Assembly (NCBI GenBank): GCA_002327845.1 | Contig: DCUP01000003.1 | Coordinates: 1 to 64,000 of the forward strand | DNA length: 64,000 bases | Direction: 5' to 3' | From: Patescibacteria group bacterium UBA2211 | GTDB taxonomy: Bacteria > Patescibacteriota > Minisyncoccia > Minisyncoccales > Minisyncoccaceae | In this document: positions 50,196 through 58,691 of the stretch, one piece after another | How positions within the stretch are numbered: position 1 is the stretch's first letter | Layout: each line of letters begins with the position of its first letter | Made by a program: the position numbers and the translations under genes | Notes under the pieces: generated by a model | The model's input: the letters and a program-made list of their open reading frames with translations, nothing else | The model's database searches: none | What the model was told of the DNA's origin: nothing

Positions 50196-52508
50196 TCAAA
50201 TTAATTTATCTAACACCCTTACCACAACGCCCTGTATTTTAATCTCTTCGTCGCTTGTAAATCTTAAAAATTTATGTTCAGAATTACTAGAACATGGCTT
50301 TAAAATTACGACACCGCTATCACGATGTAATTCTTTTATTGTGGCATCGTCACCAATAAGTGCCACAACATTACTACCATCTTTAGGATGATAATCTTTT
50401 TTACATAAAACTAAATCTCCATCATTAATTCCTGCTTTATTCATAGAATCACCAAGTGCTCTTAAAATAAAATATTTAACTCCTTTTGATATTAGTTTGT
50501 TTTTAACTGGAATCATTTCTTGAATAGTCGAATCAGCAAACATTAAATCACCACAACCAACAGAATTAAATAGTGGGATACTGGTCATTTCCTCAATAGT
50601 TGATAAATTTGAAAAATCACAACGTTTATCTTTTCTCTGTGAAAATTCCATTCTGCTTTTGAAATACTTTTCTGTTTCTTTATCAACAAAATAGACATAA
50701 CACCCTTTCATTCCTCTAGTAAGTAAAACTCTATAAATATTCTTAAGAAGATTTTCTAACTTTTCTCCAGAACGCTTAACAACGCTGTCTGCTGATTTTT
50801 CTCTTAATCCAATCCACGTTTGATTGTCAAAATTATAGACAAGATCTGGGCCAAATATGACTCCTACATAATCAAATTCAAATCCCTGTATGGTATATAT
50901 ACTACCCACCTGATTTACTCCATTTGGATCATATGGCCAAAGAGGTGCTGGCGGAATTCCTGGAGCAAGTCTAAATCCTGGTCTTCCCTCCCATGGCATT
51001 TCAAAGTCTCCAATCTTAACATCATTTACCAATGTTCCGTCTTGATTTGGCTTACTCCATGGCCAACAATATCCAGCCACAAGTCGAGCAGATTCATTTT
51101 TTTCACTATTCTTTTGTTTTATTTTTTCATATAATTCATAAGGAGAATCCACAATTTTAAAATCGAATTCTTCGCTTTGATCCCAGATAACATTCGCAGT
51201 TCTTTTTATTCCCAACGTATTATTCACCCAATTTATAAAAGCATCTGAACCGCTACATCTAAATTGTGCCTCTAATTCATATTCATAAACATCACATCCC
51301 ATTTTGATTGCAGTATCTTTAATAAATTCAGCTGACCCAATTTCATTCGGACGAACATTTTGCTTATCATCAATAAAAAATACTCCAATTCTTGCTGCTT
51401 TTATAAGCTCTTCTATTTGAGGAATATCGGATCGCACATCTCTTCTAGTAAAACGACTATTACTTGTCTCTCTAATACGATGAGCTTCGTCTGCAATAAG
51501 AACATCTAAAACATCTTCATTTGAATTTATATAACTATTAAAATATTTAAATTGAACTGCTCCACGAACACCAATTTTTTTCCTAAGAGTTTCTGTAAAA
51601 GCCTTAGACCCGGTAGAGTAATTAGTGTCGTATCCAGCACGCAGTAAATCTGCCATAAGATTAATAGCAATTACTGATTTACCTGTCCCTGGACCACCAC
51701 TAACCACTACTACTGATTTTTTATTATTTTCAATTCCTTTTTTAACAAGAGAAAGAACCTTATCGTAAACAATTAATTGTTCATCAAGTAAAATATACTC
51801 GCTCTTTTCTTTTATTATTTTACTAACGTGATCCATTAATTTTTTACTTGTTTTGTATTCTGTTTTTTCAACGCGTTCAAGTATTGGAAGACCACCGCCA
51901 GAAGAAAGCTTTTTTTTAAGATAATCGCTAAAACTATCTACATCGTCAGCTCCAAAAATTGGACTATTTTTAATCTTTTCTGTAAATTTAGACGATAATA
52001 ACTCATCGTTTTCTAAAAATGAATAGTTATGAAGATAAGAAACTGAATCTAATTTAATTGACTTTTCACCATCAAATGCTGGATGAAAATCTTGTAAATA
52101 CATTTTGTATTGACCAACTTGAATAGAAGGATGAAGAACCTCTCTTTTGGCTCCACCGACCCATGTTATTACTTCATTTTCTCCATCAGAAAAGTCACAC
52201 TCTTCCCATTGTTTAAGCTCAATAATAACAGCTCGATCATTGCCTAAATAATCTTGACCAGTAACCATACAGTCAAGACGTTTCGATGTTTGAGGAAGTT
52301 GATATTCAAGAATTATCCCATGATCATTTAATCCAGAAAAGTTAAAAACCTGAGATATTGCACGCAAAGAATTCCTCCATGATTGAACTTCATTTGGAGA
52401 AGGATAATAACGAAAATAATTAAAAAAAGATTCTTTTAGCTTATCTCCTATTTGGTTATGAATAGAATCGTCAACGAATTGAATAACTGACCCTGAATAA
52501 AGTCTCAT
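50196..52508 (-). CDS. Nuclease-helicase (DUF2075) fused to a UmuD/LexA-like autoprotease
   Basis: 770 residues in three parts. (1) Residues about 60-110 carry a PD-(D/E)xK-type nuclease core with E68, D79 and E97-x-K99. (2) The DUF2075 SF1-like helicase/ATPase (about 235-615) has Walker A GGPGTGKS (271-278), DEAH (340-343), IYTIQGFEFD (537-546) and R598 in RVLLTRGMKG. (3) Residues 645-770 are a UmuD/LexA-type S24 serine protease: a Cys652-Gly653 cleavage pair, Ser688 in GDSM and Lys725. The spacings of 36 and 37 residues are those of E. coli UmuD C24, S60 and K97. Nucleic-acid damage could therefore trigger RecA-stimulated self-cleavage. Its biological role (repair or defence) is unknown. 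It follows a MazG-like gene by 2 bases. Confidence 0.88.
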   Translation of the reverse strand: MRLYSGSVIQFVDDSIHNQIGDKLKESFFNYFRYYPSPNEVQSWRNSLRAISQVFNFSGLNDHGIILEYQLPQTSKRLDCMVTGQDYLGNDRAVIIELKQWEECDFSDGENEVITWVGGAKREVLHPSIQVGQYKMYLQDFHPAFDGEKSIKLDSVSYLHNYSFLENDELLSSKFTEKIKNSPIFGADDVDSFSDYLKKKLSSGGGLPILERVEKTEYKTSKKLMDHVSKIIKEKSEYILLDEQLIVYDKVLSLVKKGIENNKKSVVVVSGGPGTGKSVIAINLMADLLRAGYDTNYSTGSKAFTETLRKKIGVRGAVQFKYFNSYINSNEDVLDVLIADEAHRIRETSNSRFTRRDVRSDIPQIEELIKAARIGVFFIDDKQNVRPNEIGSAEFIKDTAIKMGCDVYEYELEAQFRCSGSDAFINWVNNTLGIKRTANVIWDQSEEFDFKIVDSPYELYEKIKQKNSEKNESARLVAGYCWPWSKPNQDGTLVNDVKIGDFEMPWEGRPGFRLAPGIPPAPLWPYDPNGVNQVGSIYTIQGFEFDYVGVIFGPDLVYNFDNQTWIGLREKSADSVVKRSGEKLENLLKNIYRVLLTRGMKGCYVYFVDKETEKYFKSRMEFSQRKDKRCDFSNLSTIEEMTSIPLFNSVGCGDLMFADSTIQEMIPVKNKLISKGVKYFILRALGDSMNKAGINDGDLVLCKKDYHPKDGSNVVALIGDDATIKELHRDSGVVILKPCSSNSEHKFLRFTSDEEIKIQGVVVRVLDKLI

Positions 52509-52510
52509 TT

Positions 52511-52858
52511 TTAGAGTTTATTATATTTAGTGTGCTTACCCTTAGCTTTTTCTACTGGATATTTTTCTTCATTCTTTTTTATTTTCTCTTCTAAAGCATC
52601 AAGAATGTTTATATCTAAGTCGTGGCTCATCAAAAGAACCCAATATAAAACATCTGCCAACTCATCTCCTATGTGTTCTTTGTCTGTTTTTATATATTCT
52701 TCTATTTCTTCTTTGTTTTTCCATTGAAAATGTTCCATTACTTCTCCAGCTTCTAAAACTAGAGATAATGAAACATCTTTAGGATTATGAAATTGTTTCC
52801 AATCTCTAGCATCTCTGAAAGCAATTATTCTGTTTGTTAAATTTTTAATATTTTTCAT
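52511..52858 (-). CDS. MazG-like nucleotide pyrophosphohydrolase
   Basis: The 115-residue all-alpha NTP-PPase has the metal motif E36-x2-E39 and E66-x2-D69 (EAGEVMEHFQW, DELADVLYW). It resembles the small dCTPase/RS21-C6-like group, which removes pyrophosphate from (non-)canonical dNTPs. It ends 2 bases before the nuclease-helicase-UmuD gene and begins 4 bases after argS, so the trio is likely one transcript. A dNTP-depleting or house-cleaning partner of a DNA-damage-responsive nuclease is an attractive but untested reading. Confidence 0.9.
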   Translation of the reverse strand: MKNIKNLTNRIIAFRDARDWKQFHNPKDVSLSLVLEAGEVMEHFQWKNKEEIEEYIKTDKEHIGDELADVLYWVLLMSHDLDINILDALEEKIKKNEEKYPVEKAKGKHTKYNKL

Positions 52859-52862
52859 GTCT

Positions 52863-54425
52863 TTACATCTGCTCTGGAGCAGATATTCCCATTAGTTCTA
52901 ATGTATTCTTCAAAGCAATCTTGGTCGCATAAACTAAACCCAATCTCGCCTCTTTTAATTTCTCATCTTCAACTAAAACATGACAATCGTTATAAAACTT
53001 GTGGAATGCTGTCGCTAAATCAATCGCATACTGAGGAATCCTGTGAACTTGATAATCGAGAGAAGTATCTTCTATTATTTCTGATAATTTCAATATTTCT
53101 TTCATTAACTCAATTTCACTCGGATGAGTAAGTAAAGTTACATTATTAATTTTCTTAACAGAAGAAACTCCAGCACTCCTCAAAATACTAGTAATACGAG
53201 CATGAGCATATTGAACGTAATAAACAGGATTCTTTTCTGATTGCTCACGAGCTAAATCCATATCAAAATTTAAATGAGTATTGTTTGATTTCTGTAAAAA
53301 GAAAAACTTAATTACGTCAGCTGGTAATTCAGATAATAAATCATCCATTAAGACAACTGTTCCCATTCTCTTCGACATCTTCACTGGCTTACCATCTTTC
53401 ATGACGGTAACGAATTGTAATAAAACAACTTCTAATTGTCCTTTGTGCCCTATTGCTTCTACTCCCGCCATTAAACCAGGAACATCACCAAAATGATCTG
53501 CTCCCCAAATATTAATTACTTTATTAAATTTATTCTTCTCAAATTTGTTTTTGTGATAAGCAATATCTCCAGCTAAATAAGTATTGTTTCCATCAGTCTT
53601 TACTATTACCCTATCTCTCTCATCTCCAAACATAGTTGATTTAAACCACAAAGCTCCTTCTGATTCATATGTGAATCCTTTCTTCTTTAAAAACTCAATT
53701 ACTTTTTTAACCTCTCCTTTATCATGCAAAGAAGATTCAGAAAACCATTCATCAAATTTAATATTTAAATTAGCAACTGTTTTCTTAATGCTCTCTAAAA
53801 TAATTGAAGCAGCTTTCACTCCAACTTTGTAAGGATCTTTTTCTTTAATTAGCAAAGCTAATTCATCAATATATTCTCCTGAATATTTTGCTTCATCATC
53901 TTTTAAAACTGAATGACCTAAAGATAATATCTGCTGGCCATAGTCATTAACGTAATAAGCTTTCTCAACTTTAGCTCCAGTCTTTGATAGAACATTAGCT
54001 AAGACATCTCCAAATGGACCACCTCTTCCATTTCCCACAGTTAGAGGACCAGTTGGATTAGCTGAAATAAACTCAACCTGTATCTTATCTTTAGAAATAT
54101 TTAAATCTCCGAACTTCTTTCCCTTTTTCAAAACTTCTTGAATTTCATTTAAGACAAATTCTTTAGAAACAAAGAAATTAATAAACCCAGGATTAACTAC
54201 TTCTATCTTCTCAAAGTATTTACTATCAATCTTCTCTTTTATCGCTCCAGCTATTTCCGCAGGATTCTTTCCTTCTTTTTTAGCTATTTCCATTGCTACA
54301 CTAACTGAATAGTCCCCAAAAGAAGCTTCTTTCGGTTTTAAAACTTTGACCACGAAATCATCTCCATACCCTAGAGATTTCAATGATTTAGATACATTAT
54401 TCTTGATTTCTTCACGTATATTCAT
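52863..54425 (-). CDS. argS: Arginyl-tRNA synthetase
   Basis: Class I synthetase. The N-terminal Add1-like domain is followed by the nucleotide-binding core and a C-terminal anticodon-binding domain ending LELMGISAPEQM. The KMSKS-like loop KMSKRMGTVV is present. The usual HxGH signature reads TVGN (129-132; TGPLTVGNGRGG), so both histidines are replaced. The ATG at 54425 (520 residues, MNIREEIKN) is preferred to an in-frame TTG 30 bases upstream, since a TATAAT lies between them. Confidence 0.93.
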   Translation of the reverse strand: MNIREEIKNNVSKSLKSLGYGDDFVVKVLKPKEASFGDYSVSVAMEIAKKEGKNPAEIAGAIKEKIDSKYFEKIEVVNPGFINFFVSKEFVLNEIQEVLKKGKKFGDLNISKDKIQVEFISANPTGPLTVGNGRGGPFGDVLANVLSKTGAKVEKAYYVNDYGQQILSLGHSVLKDDEAKYSGEYIDELALLIKEKDPYKVGVKAASIILESIKKTVANLNIKFDEWFSESSLHDKGEVKKVIEFLKKKGFTYESEGALWFKSTMFGDERDRVIVKTDGNNTYLAGDIAYHKNKFEKNKFNKVINIWGADHFGDVPGLMAGVEAIGHKGQLEVVLLQFVTVMKDGKPVKMSKRMGTVVLMDDLLSELPADVIKFFFLQKSNNTHLNFDMDLAREQSEKNPVYYVQYAHARITSILRSAGVSSVKKINNVTLLTHPSEIELMKEILKLSEIIEDTSLDYQVHRIPQYAIDLATAFHKFYNDCHVLVEDEKLKEARLGLVYATKIALKNTLELMGISAPEQM

Positions 54426-54435
54426 AGATAATCTA

Positions 54436-54463
54436 ATTATAGCTGAAAAATGCAACTAAACAA
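54436..54463 (-). promoter_or_regulatory. Promoter of argS-mazG-nuclease operon
   Basis: On the minus strand, TTGTTT (54463-54458), 16 bases, perfect TATAAT (54441-54436), then 10 bases to the ATG at 54425. Predicted leader about 3 bases. It overlaps the TTG of a possible longer argS, arguing against that start. Confidence 0.65.
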
Positions 54464-54465
54464 GT

Positions 54466-54498
54466 AAAAGAAAAACCCTGTTATTAAACAGCGGTTTT
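54466..54498 (-). terminator. Terminator of the lipid operon
   Basis: On the minus strand AAAACCGCTGTT-TAAT-AACAGGGTTTT forms a stem with one bulge and is followed by TTCTTTT. The ferredoxin stop codon (54484) is inside the hairpin. Ends the carboxylase/ferredoxin transcript before the argS promoter. Confidence 0.85.
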
Positions 54499-54687
54499 CT
54501 CTTGTTCTTCTTGTATTTTGATAATTGCTTTGCGAGGACACAGCTTTTCTCCTCCGCATTTCTCTAATTCTTTACAATCCTTTATCTTCGCCTTCCCATT
54601 ACTCATTATTGTTATTCCTTCAGGACAGAAGACTGTACATCCTGCGCAACCAAGACACTTTATTTCATCAATTTTGTATAAAATCAT
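54484..54687 (-). CDS. Small 4Fe-4S ferredoxin-like protein
   Basis: The 67-residue protein has one full cluster motif CLGCAGCTVFCPEG (C-x2-C-x2-C-x3-CP, about 12-22). A second set of cysteines spaced C-x5-C-x5-CP (CKELEKCGGEKLCPRKAI) does not match the usual spacing. It may carry one or two clusters. It could accept electrons from the 2-oxoacid oxidoreductase and pass them to an FMN enoyl reductase. Last gene of the lipid operon, 14 bases after the carboxyltransferase gene. Confidence 0.82.
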   Translation of the reverse strand: MILYKIDEIKCLGCAGCTVFCPEGITIMSNGKAKIKDCKELEKCGGEKLCPRKAIIKIQEEQEKTAV

Positions 54688-54701
54688 TTCTTTAATTAAA
54701 A

Positions 54702-56240
54702 TTACAAAGGCATGCTGCCATGTTTTCTTGTTATCAATCCCTCTCTTTTCGTTGCTAGGGATTCTAGTGATCTAATTAAAACACTTCTTGTTTCTCTTGG
54801 ATCAATAATCATATCTATTTGACCCAGCTTAGCGGCACAAAAAGGATCAAGGAAACCATCTTTAATTTCTTGTATCTTTTCTTTTTCTAACTTTGCTGGA
54901 TTCTTGCTTTCTAATAATTGCTTTTTAAAAATAATCTTTACTGCCTGCTCTGCTCCCATGACTGCGATTTGAGCGCAGGGCCAAGCAATAACACAATCAT
55001 ATCCTAAATCACGAGAAGCTAAAGCAATATATGCTCCGCCAAAAGCTTTCCTTAAAATCAAACTAATCTTAGGAACTGTTGCTTCAGCATAGGCATATAA
55101 TACTTTTGCTCCATGACGAATGATTCCTTGATATTCTTGATTAGTTCCAGGAAGATATCCAGGAGTATCAACTAAATTAATTAAAGGAATATTAAAAGCA
55201 TCACAAAAACGAACAAATCTAGCAATCTTATCTGAAGAATCAATATCTAATACTCCGGCCATTGATTTAGGCTGATTGCCAACTATTCCTACAACGCTTC
55301 CATTTAATCTAGCAAAGCCAACTACCACATTAATAGCAAACTTGGCATGGACTTCAAAAAAAGTATCATCATCAAAAACTTCTTTAATGATTGCTTTGAT
55401 GTCATATCCCTTTTCTTGTTCCTCTGGAATTATTTCTAATATATTATCATTTTTAACTTCTTCAGAAGATTCCTGATTAACAATCGAATCTTCTGTATTG
55501 TTCTGAGGAATGTAAGAAAAAAGATTCTTAACTCCATTAAAACAATCTTGTTCGTTTTCATATACAAAATGAGCGCAACCACTCTTAGTTGAATGTACCG
55601 TTGCTCCTCCTAATCCTTCGAATGTTACATCTTCCCCAGTAACTCTTTTTATTACTTCTGGACCGGTAATATACATTTGAGAGATTCCCTCGGTCATGAA
55701 GATAAAGTCGGATAATCCAGGAGCATAGCAAGCGCCTCCCGCTGAAGGTCCAACCATGATGCTGATCTGAGGAACAACTCCCGAAGCTTTGACCATGCTT
55801 CTAAAAATGCTGGCATAGCCATCTAGACTAGAAACTCCTTCTTGAATTCTAGCTCCCCCCGAATCAATAATTCCAATAACAGGACAACCTGTTTTTCTTC
55901 CCAGCTCAATTATCTTAGTAATCTTTTTTCCATGCATCTCTCCTAATGATCCTCCCATCTTAGAAAAGTCCTGACTATAGAGATAAACAGTTCGGCCATT
56001 GATTTTACCAAACCCAGTGATTACCGAATCTCCTAAAAACCTCTTCTTATCTAAATCTAAGCTAGAAAACCGACTCTCAATAAAAGCATCTAATTCAGTA
56101 AAACTATTTTCATCTAAAATAAGACTGATTCTTTCTCTTGCTCCCAGCTTCCCCTTCTGATGTTGTTTTTCTATTAAATTAGAATCATCTATATTCGATA
56201 AAGTATTATTTAATTTTTCTATTTCTTTTTTAAATTTCAT
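54702..56240 (-). CDS. Acyl-CoA carboxylase carboxyltransferase subunit (PccB/AccD5-like)
   Basis: The 512-residue protein combines both halves of the crotonase-like carboxyltransferase: GARERISLILDENSF, DSGGARIQEGVSSLDGYASI, PSAGGACYAPGLSDF in the N half and LVDTPGYLPGTNQEY, RKAFGGAYIALASR in the C half. It transfers CO2 from biotin to acetyl- or propionyl-CoA, making malonyl- or methylmalonyl-CoA. A Glu-rich linker (about 250-275) lies between halves. The single-chain form differs from the AccA+AccD split of most bacteria. In an operon with biotin carboxylase, BCCP and biotin ligase. Confidence 0.93.
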   Translation of the reverse strand: MKFKKEIEKLNNTLSNIDDSNLIEKQHQKGKLGARERISLILDENSFTELDAFIESRFSSLDLDKKRFLGDSVITGFGKINGRTVYLYSQDFSKMGGSLGEMHGKKITKIIELGRKTGCPVIGIIDSGGARIQEGVSSLDGYASIFRSMVKASGVVPQISIMVGPSAGGACYAPGLSDFIFMTEGISQMYITGPEVIKRVTGEDVTFEGLGGATVHSTKSGCAHFVYENEQDCFNGVKNLFSYIPQNNTEDSIVNQESSEEVKNDNILEIIPEEQEKGYDIKAIIKEVFDDDTFFEVHAKFAINVVVGFARLNGSVVGIVGNQPKSMAGVLDIDSSDKIARFVRFCDAFNIPLINLVDTPGYLPGTNQEYQGIIRHGAKVLYAYAEATVPKISLILRKAFGGAYIALASRDLGYDCVIAWPCAQIAVMGAEQAVKIIFKKQLLESKNPAKLEKEKIQEIKDGFLDPFCAAKLGQIDMIIDPRETRSVLIRSLESLATKREGLITRKHGSMPL

Positions 56241-56245
56241 AATAT

Positions 56246-56773
56246 TTATTCGCTAATTGTTTTGAATTGATTCTTCAATTCATTAATTATTTTTTCTAAT
56301 AATTCTCTATTATCTACTTCACGCCCTAATTCAATCTTTAGAGAAGTAGCAATATCTTTTAATTCTAAAGGAAAGCTTTCGGTATTAGTATTGATTCCTA
56401 TTCCTATCACTGAAAGTTTTACGTCACTGCCAATAACATTCTCAGTTAAAATTCCGCAAACCTTTTTTCCATTTAATAAAACATCGTTCGGTAATTTAAT
56501 TAAAGGTTCGACATTGAAAAACTCTTTAATTGTTTTAGCGACAATGAAAGCAGCTAAAATAGTTATTATCTGCAAATCATCAATATTCCCGTGAGGAAGA
56601 ATGATGGAAAAATACAATCCGCCTAAAGGAGAATACCAAGATTCTCCTTTTCGGCCATACCCATTTTCTTGGACATCAGAAACAACAACTGTCCAAGGAG
56701 CAACCCCGAGACTACTCATTTCTTTGGCTTTCTGGTTAGTTGAAGAAATTGATTTGAAATTTTCTATTTGCAT
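56246..56773 (-). CDS. birA: Biotin-protein ligase (catalytic domain only)
   Basis: Attaches biotin to the carrier lysine of BCCP. Motifs SISSTNQKAKEM, ENGYGRKGESWYSP (biotinyl-5'-AMP loop) and LPNDVLLNGKKVCGILTE. At 175 residues it lacks the N-terminal repressor helix-turn-helix and the C-terminal domain of BirA. It sits between BCCP and the carboxyltransferase, as expected for a dedicated modifier. Confidence 0.94.
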   Translation of the reverse strand: MQIENFKSISSTNQKAKEMSSLGVAPWTVVVSDVQENGYGRKGESWYSPLGGLYFSIILPHGNIDDLQIITILAAFIVAKTIKEFFNVEPLIKLPNDVLLNGKKVCGILTENVIGSDVKLSVIGIGINTNTESFPLELKDIATSLKIELGREVDNRELLEKIINELKNQFKTISE

Positions 56774-56774
56774 A

Positions 56775-57143
56775 TTATTCTAAAATAATTAAGCCTTCTC
56801 CTTCTTTAACTTGTTGATTTTCTTTAACTAATATCTTTTTAATTTTACAATCATTCTCAGCTACTATTTCATTCTCCATCTTCATGGCTGATAAAGTTAA
56901 AAACTTCTTTCCCGTTCCAACACTTTCTCCTTCCTTAACAAAAACATTAGTTACGACTCCTGATAAAGAAGAAATTACTTCTTTGTTCAAAGAATCTTTT
57001 TTAGCAGATTGCGTTGTTATCAATCCTTCTTTATTCTTTCCAAAAACAAACTCCTTTTCTCCAACCTTAACCTTTACTGCTCCGCCGTTTTCTTTTAATT
57101 CAATATGATGCTCTTTGTTTTTGATCTTTATCTTAAAATCCAT
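56775..57143 (-). CDS. Biotin carboxyl carrier protein
   Basis: The 122-residue protein has a C-terminal biotinyl domain carrying AMKM with the biotinylated K88 and a second half ENEIVAENDCKIKKILVKEN. The N-terminal part (about 1-60) is a short beta domain without the long Pro/Ala linker of AccB, as in carriers of acyl-CoA carboxylases. Starts 1 base after the ligase stop region and 3 bases after the carboxylase stop. Confidence 0.94.
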   Translation of the reverse strand: MDFKIKIKNKEHHIELKENGGAVKVKVGEKEFVFGKNKEGLITTQSAKKDSLNKEVISSLSGVVTNVFVKEGESVGTGKKFLTLSAMKMENEIVAENDCKIKKILVKENQQVKEGEGLIILE

Positions 57144-57146
57144 ATA

Positions 57147-58691
57147 TTAATCAATCATCTTTAATCTTTCTGGGCTAAGCCATTTAGAAACATATGTACG
57201 AGAAAATCCATTAACCTTTTTAATCTTTTCGTAAACATGGAAAACGATATTGGCTAATTCTTCTTCATTCATTTCTCCCCCTATCTTCTTCTCTATTTTC
57301 TTTAAATATGGTTTTAACATTAAATCTTTTACTATTCCGCTTTTCTCTATAAAATTAGTATTATAATTTCCTTTCTTGAAATCCTTGTCTTCTAATAATA
57401 ATTTAAAGAAAGGAATAGTCGTATCAACTCCTTGAATAATAATTTCGTCTAATGCTCTCTTTAGCTTATTTATTGCTTCTTTTCTTGTTTTGCCTGTTGC
57501 TACAACCTTAGCTAATAAAGAATCGAAATAAGGATATATTTCCTGCCCATGATGCAAGAAGCTATGCAAGAAGACTCCTTGTCCTCCTGAAGGAAAATAC
57601 TTTTCAATTGTTCCTGGTGTTGGCTGGAAATCTCTTTGCGGATCTTCAGCATTTATTCTTGCTTCAATAGCATAGCCATTGAAATGAATATCTTTTTGTG
57701 CAAAAGATAATAATTCTCCTTGAGCAATTCTTATCTGCTGCTCAACAATATCTATTCCAGTAATAGCTTCGGTAATTGGATGTTCAACTTGAATTCTCGG
57801 ATTAACTTCCATGAAATAAAAATTCTTATTGTTATCAACTAAAAATTCAACTGTAGCTGCTCCCTTGTATTTTAACTCCTTTATTATCTTTACTGCCCAA
57901 TAACCCATTTCTTCTCTAGTTTTAGAATCGATAAAAGAAGAAGGTGCTTCTTCTAGAAGCTTTTGGAATCTTCTTTGAATCGTGCATTCTCTCTCTCCTA
58001 AATGGACAGCATTCTTGCCATCTCCTAATATCTGGAATTCAATATGCCTTACTTCAGGAAGATATTTTTCTAAAAAGAAATCTGCATCAGCAAAAGCTGT
58101 AGCCATCTGTCTTTGAACAGCTAATGAAATAGCAAACAATTCTCCTAAGTTTATCTTATTTTCAATAATCCTTATTCCCATTCCTCCGCCTCCTTTCTGA
58201 GCTTTTAAAATAAAGGGTGGCTTAATTTTATTAGCCCACATAGCTAAATCTTTTTTATTCATGATTGGCTTATCACTAGCTGGCAAAGTTGGTATTCCAA
58301 CTTTCTTAGCAATTTTCTTAGCTTCAATCTTATCTTCAAATTTACTCAAAAGATTATAACTTGGACCAATGAATTTAATCTTGTTTCTTTCGCAAAGCTG
58401 AGCGAACCTCCAGTTCTCAGCTAAAAATCCATAGCCGGGATGAATAGCATCAACTTTTGCTTTCTTAGCGATTTCTACAATCTTTCTCATATTAAGGTAT
58501 CCCTTAACGCCTAATTCTTCTAAAAAGTAATATTCATCGGCTAAGGTAGTTTCTAAGAAATTCTTTTCTTCTCCTGGATTAGGACAAAGAACGACGGTTT
58601 TAATTCCCATCTCTTTGCAGGTCCTTATTATCCGCAAGGCAATTTCTCCCCTATTGGCAATTAGAATTTTTTTAATTTTCTTAATCTTCAT
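57147..58691 (-). CDS. accC: Biotin carboxylase
   Basis: The 514-residue ATP-grasp enzyme carboxylates biotin. ANRGEIALRIIRTCKEMGI at the start, the glycine-rich loop KAQKGGGGMGIRI, HLGERECTIQRRFQKLLEEAP, EVNPRIQVEHPITE and DSLLAKVVATG are present. Full length, with a C-terminal extension of about 60 residues beyond the usual AccC end. Overlaps plsC by 11 bases, joined with BCCP by a 3-base gap. Confidence 0.96.
   Translation of the reverse strand: MKIKKIKKILIANRGEIALRIIRTCKEMGIKTVVLCPNPGEEKNFLETTLADEYYFLEELGVKGYLNMRKIVEIAKKAKVDAIHPGYGFLAENWRFAQLCERNKIKFIGPSYNLLSKFEDKIEAKKIAKKVGIPTLPASDKPIMNKKDLAMWANKIKPPFILKAQKGGGGMGIRIIENKINLGELFAISLAVQRQMATAFADADFFLEKYLPEVRHIEFQILGDGKNAVHLGERECTIQRRFQKLLEEAPSSFIDSKTREEMGYWAVKIIKELKYKGAATVEFLVDNNKNFYFMEVNPRIQVEHPITEAITGIDIVEQQIRIAQGELLSFAQKDIHFNGYAIEARINAEDPQRDFQPTPGTIEKYFPSGGQGVFLHSFLHHGQEIYPYFDSLLAKVVATGKTRKEAINKLKRALDEIIIQGVDTTIPFFKLLLEDKDFKKGNYNTNFIEKSGIVKDLMLKPYLKKIEKKIGGEMNEEELANIVFHVYEKIKKVNGFSRTYVSKWLSPERLKMID

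Noticed and set aside
54426..54455. TTG start of a longer ArgRS
   Set aside because: It overlaps the TATAAT promoter box and adds residues with no similarity to the ArgRS N-terminus; ATG at 54425 is the better start.
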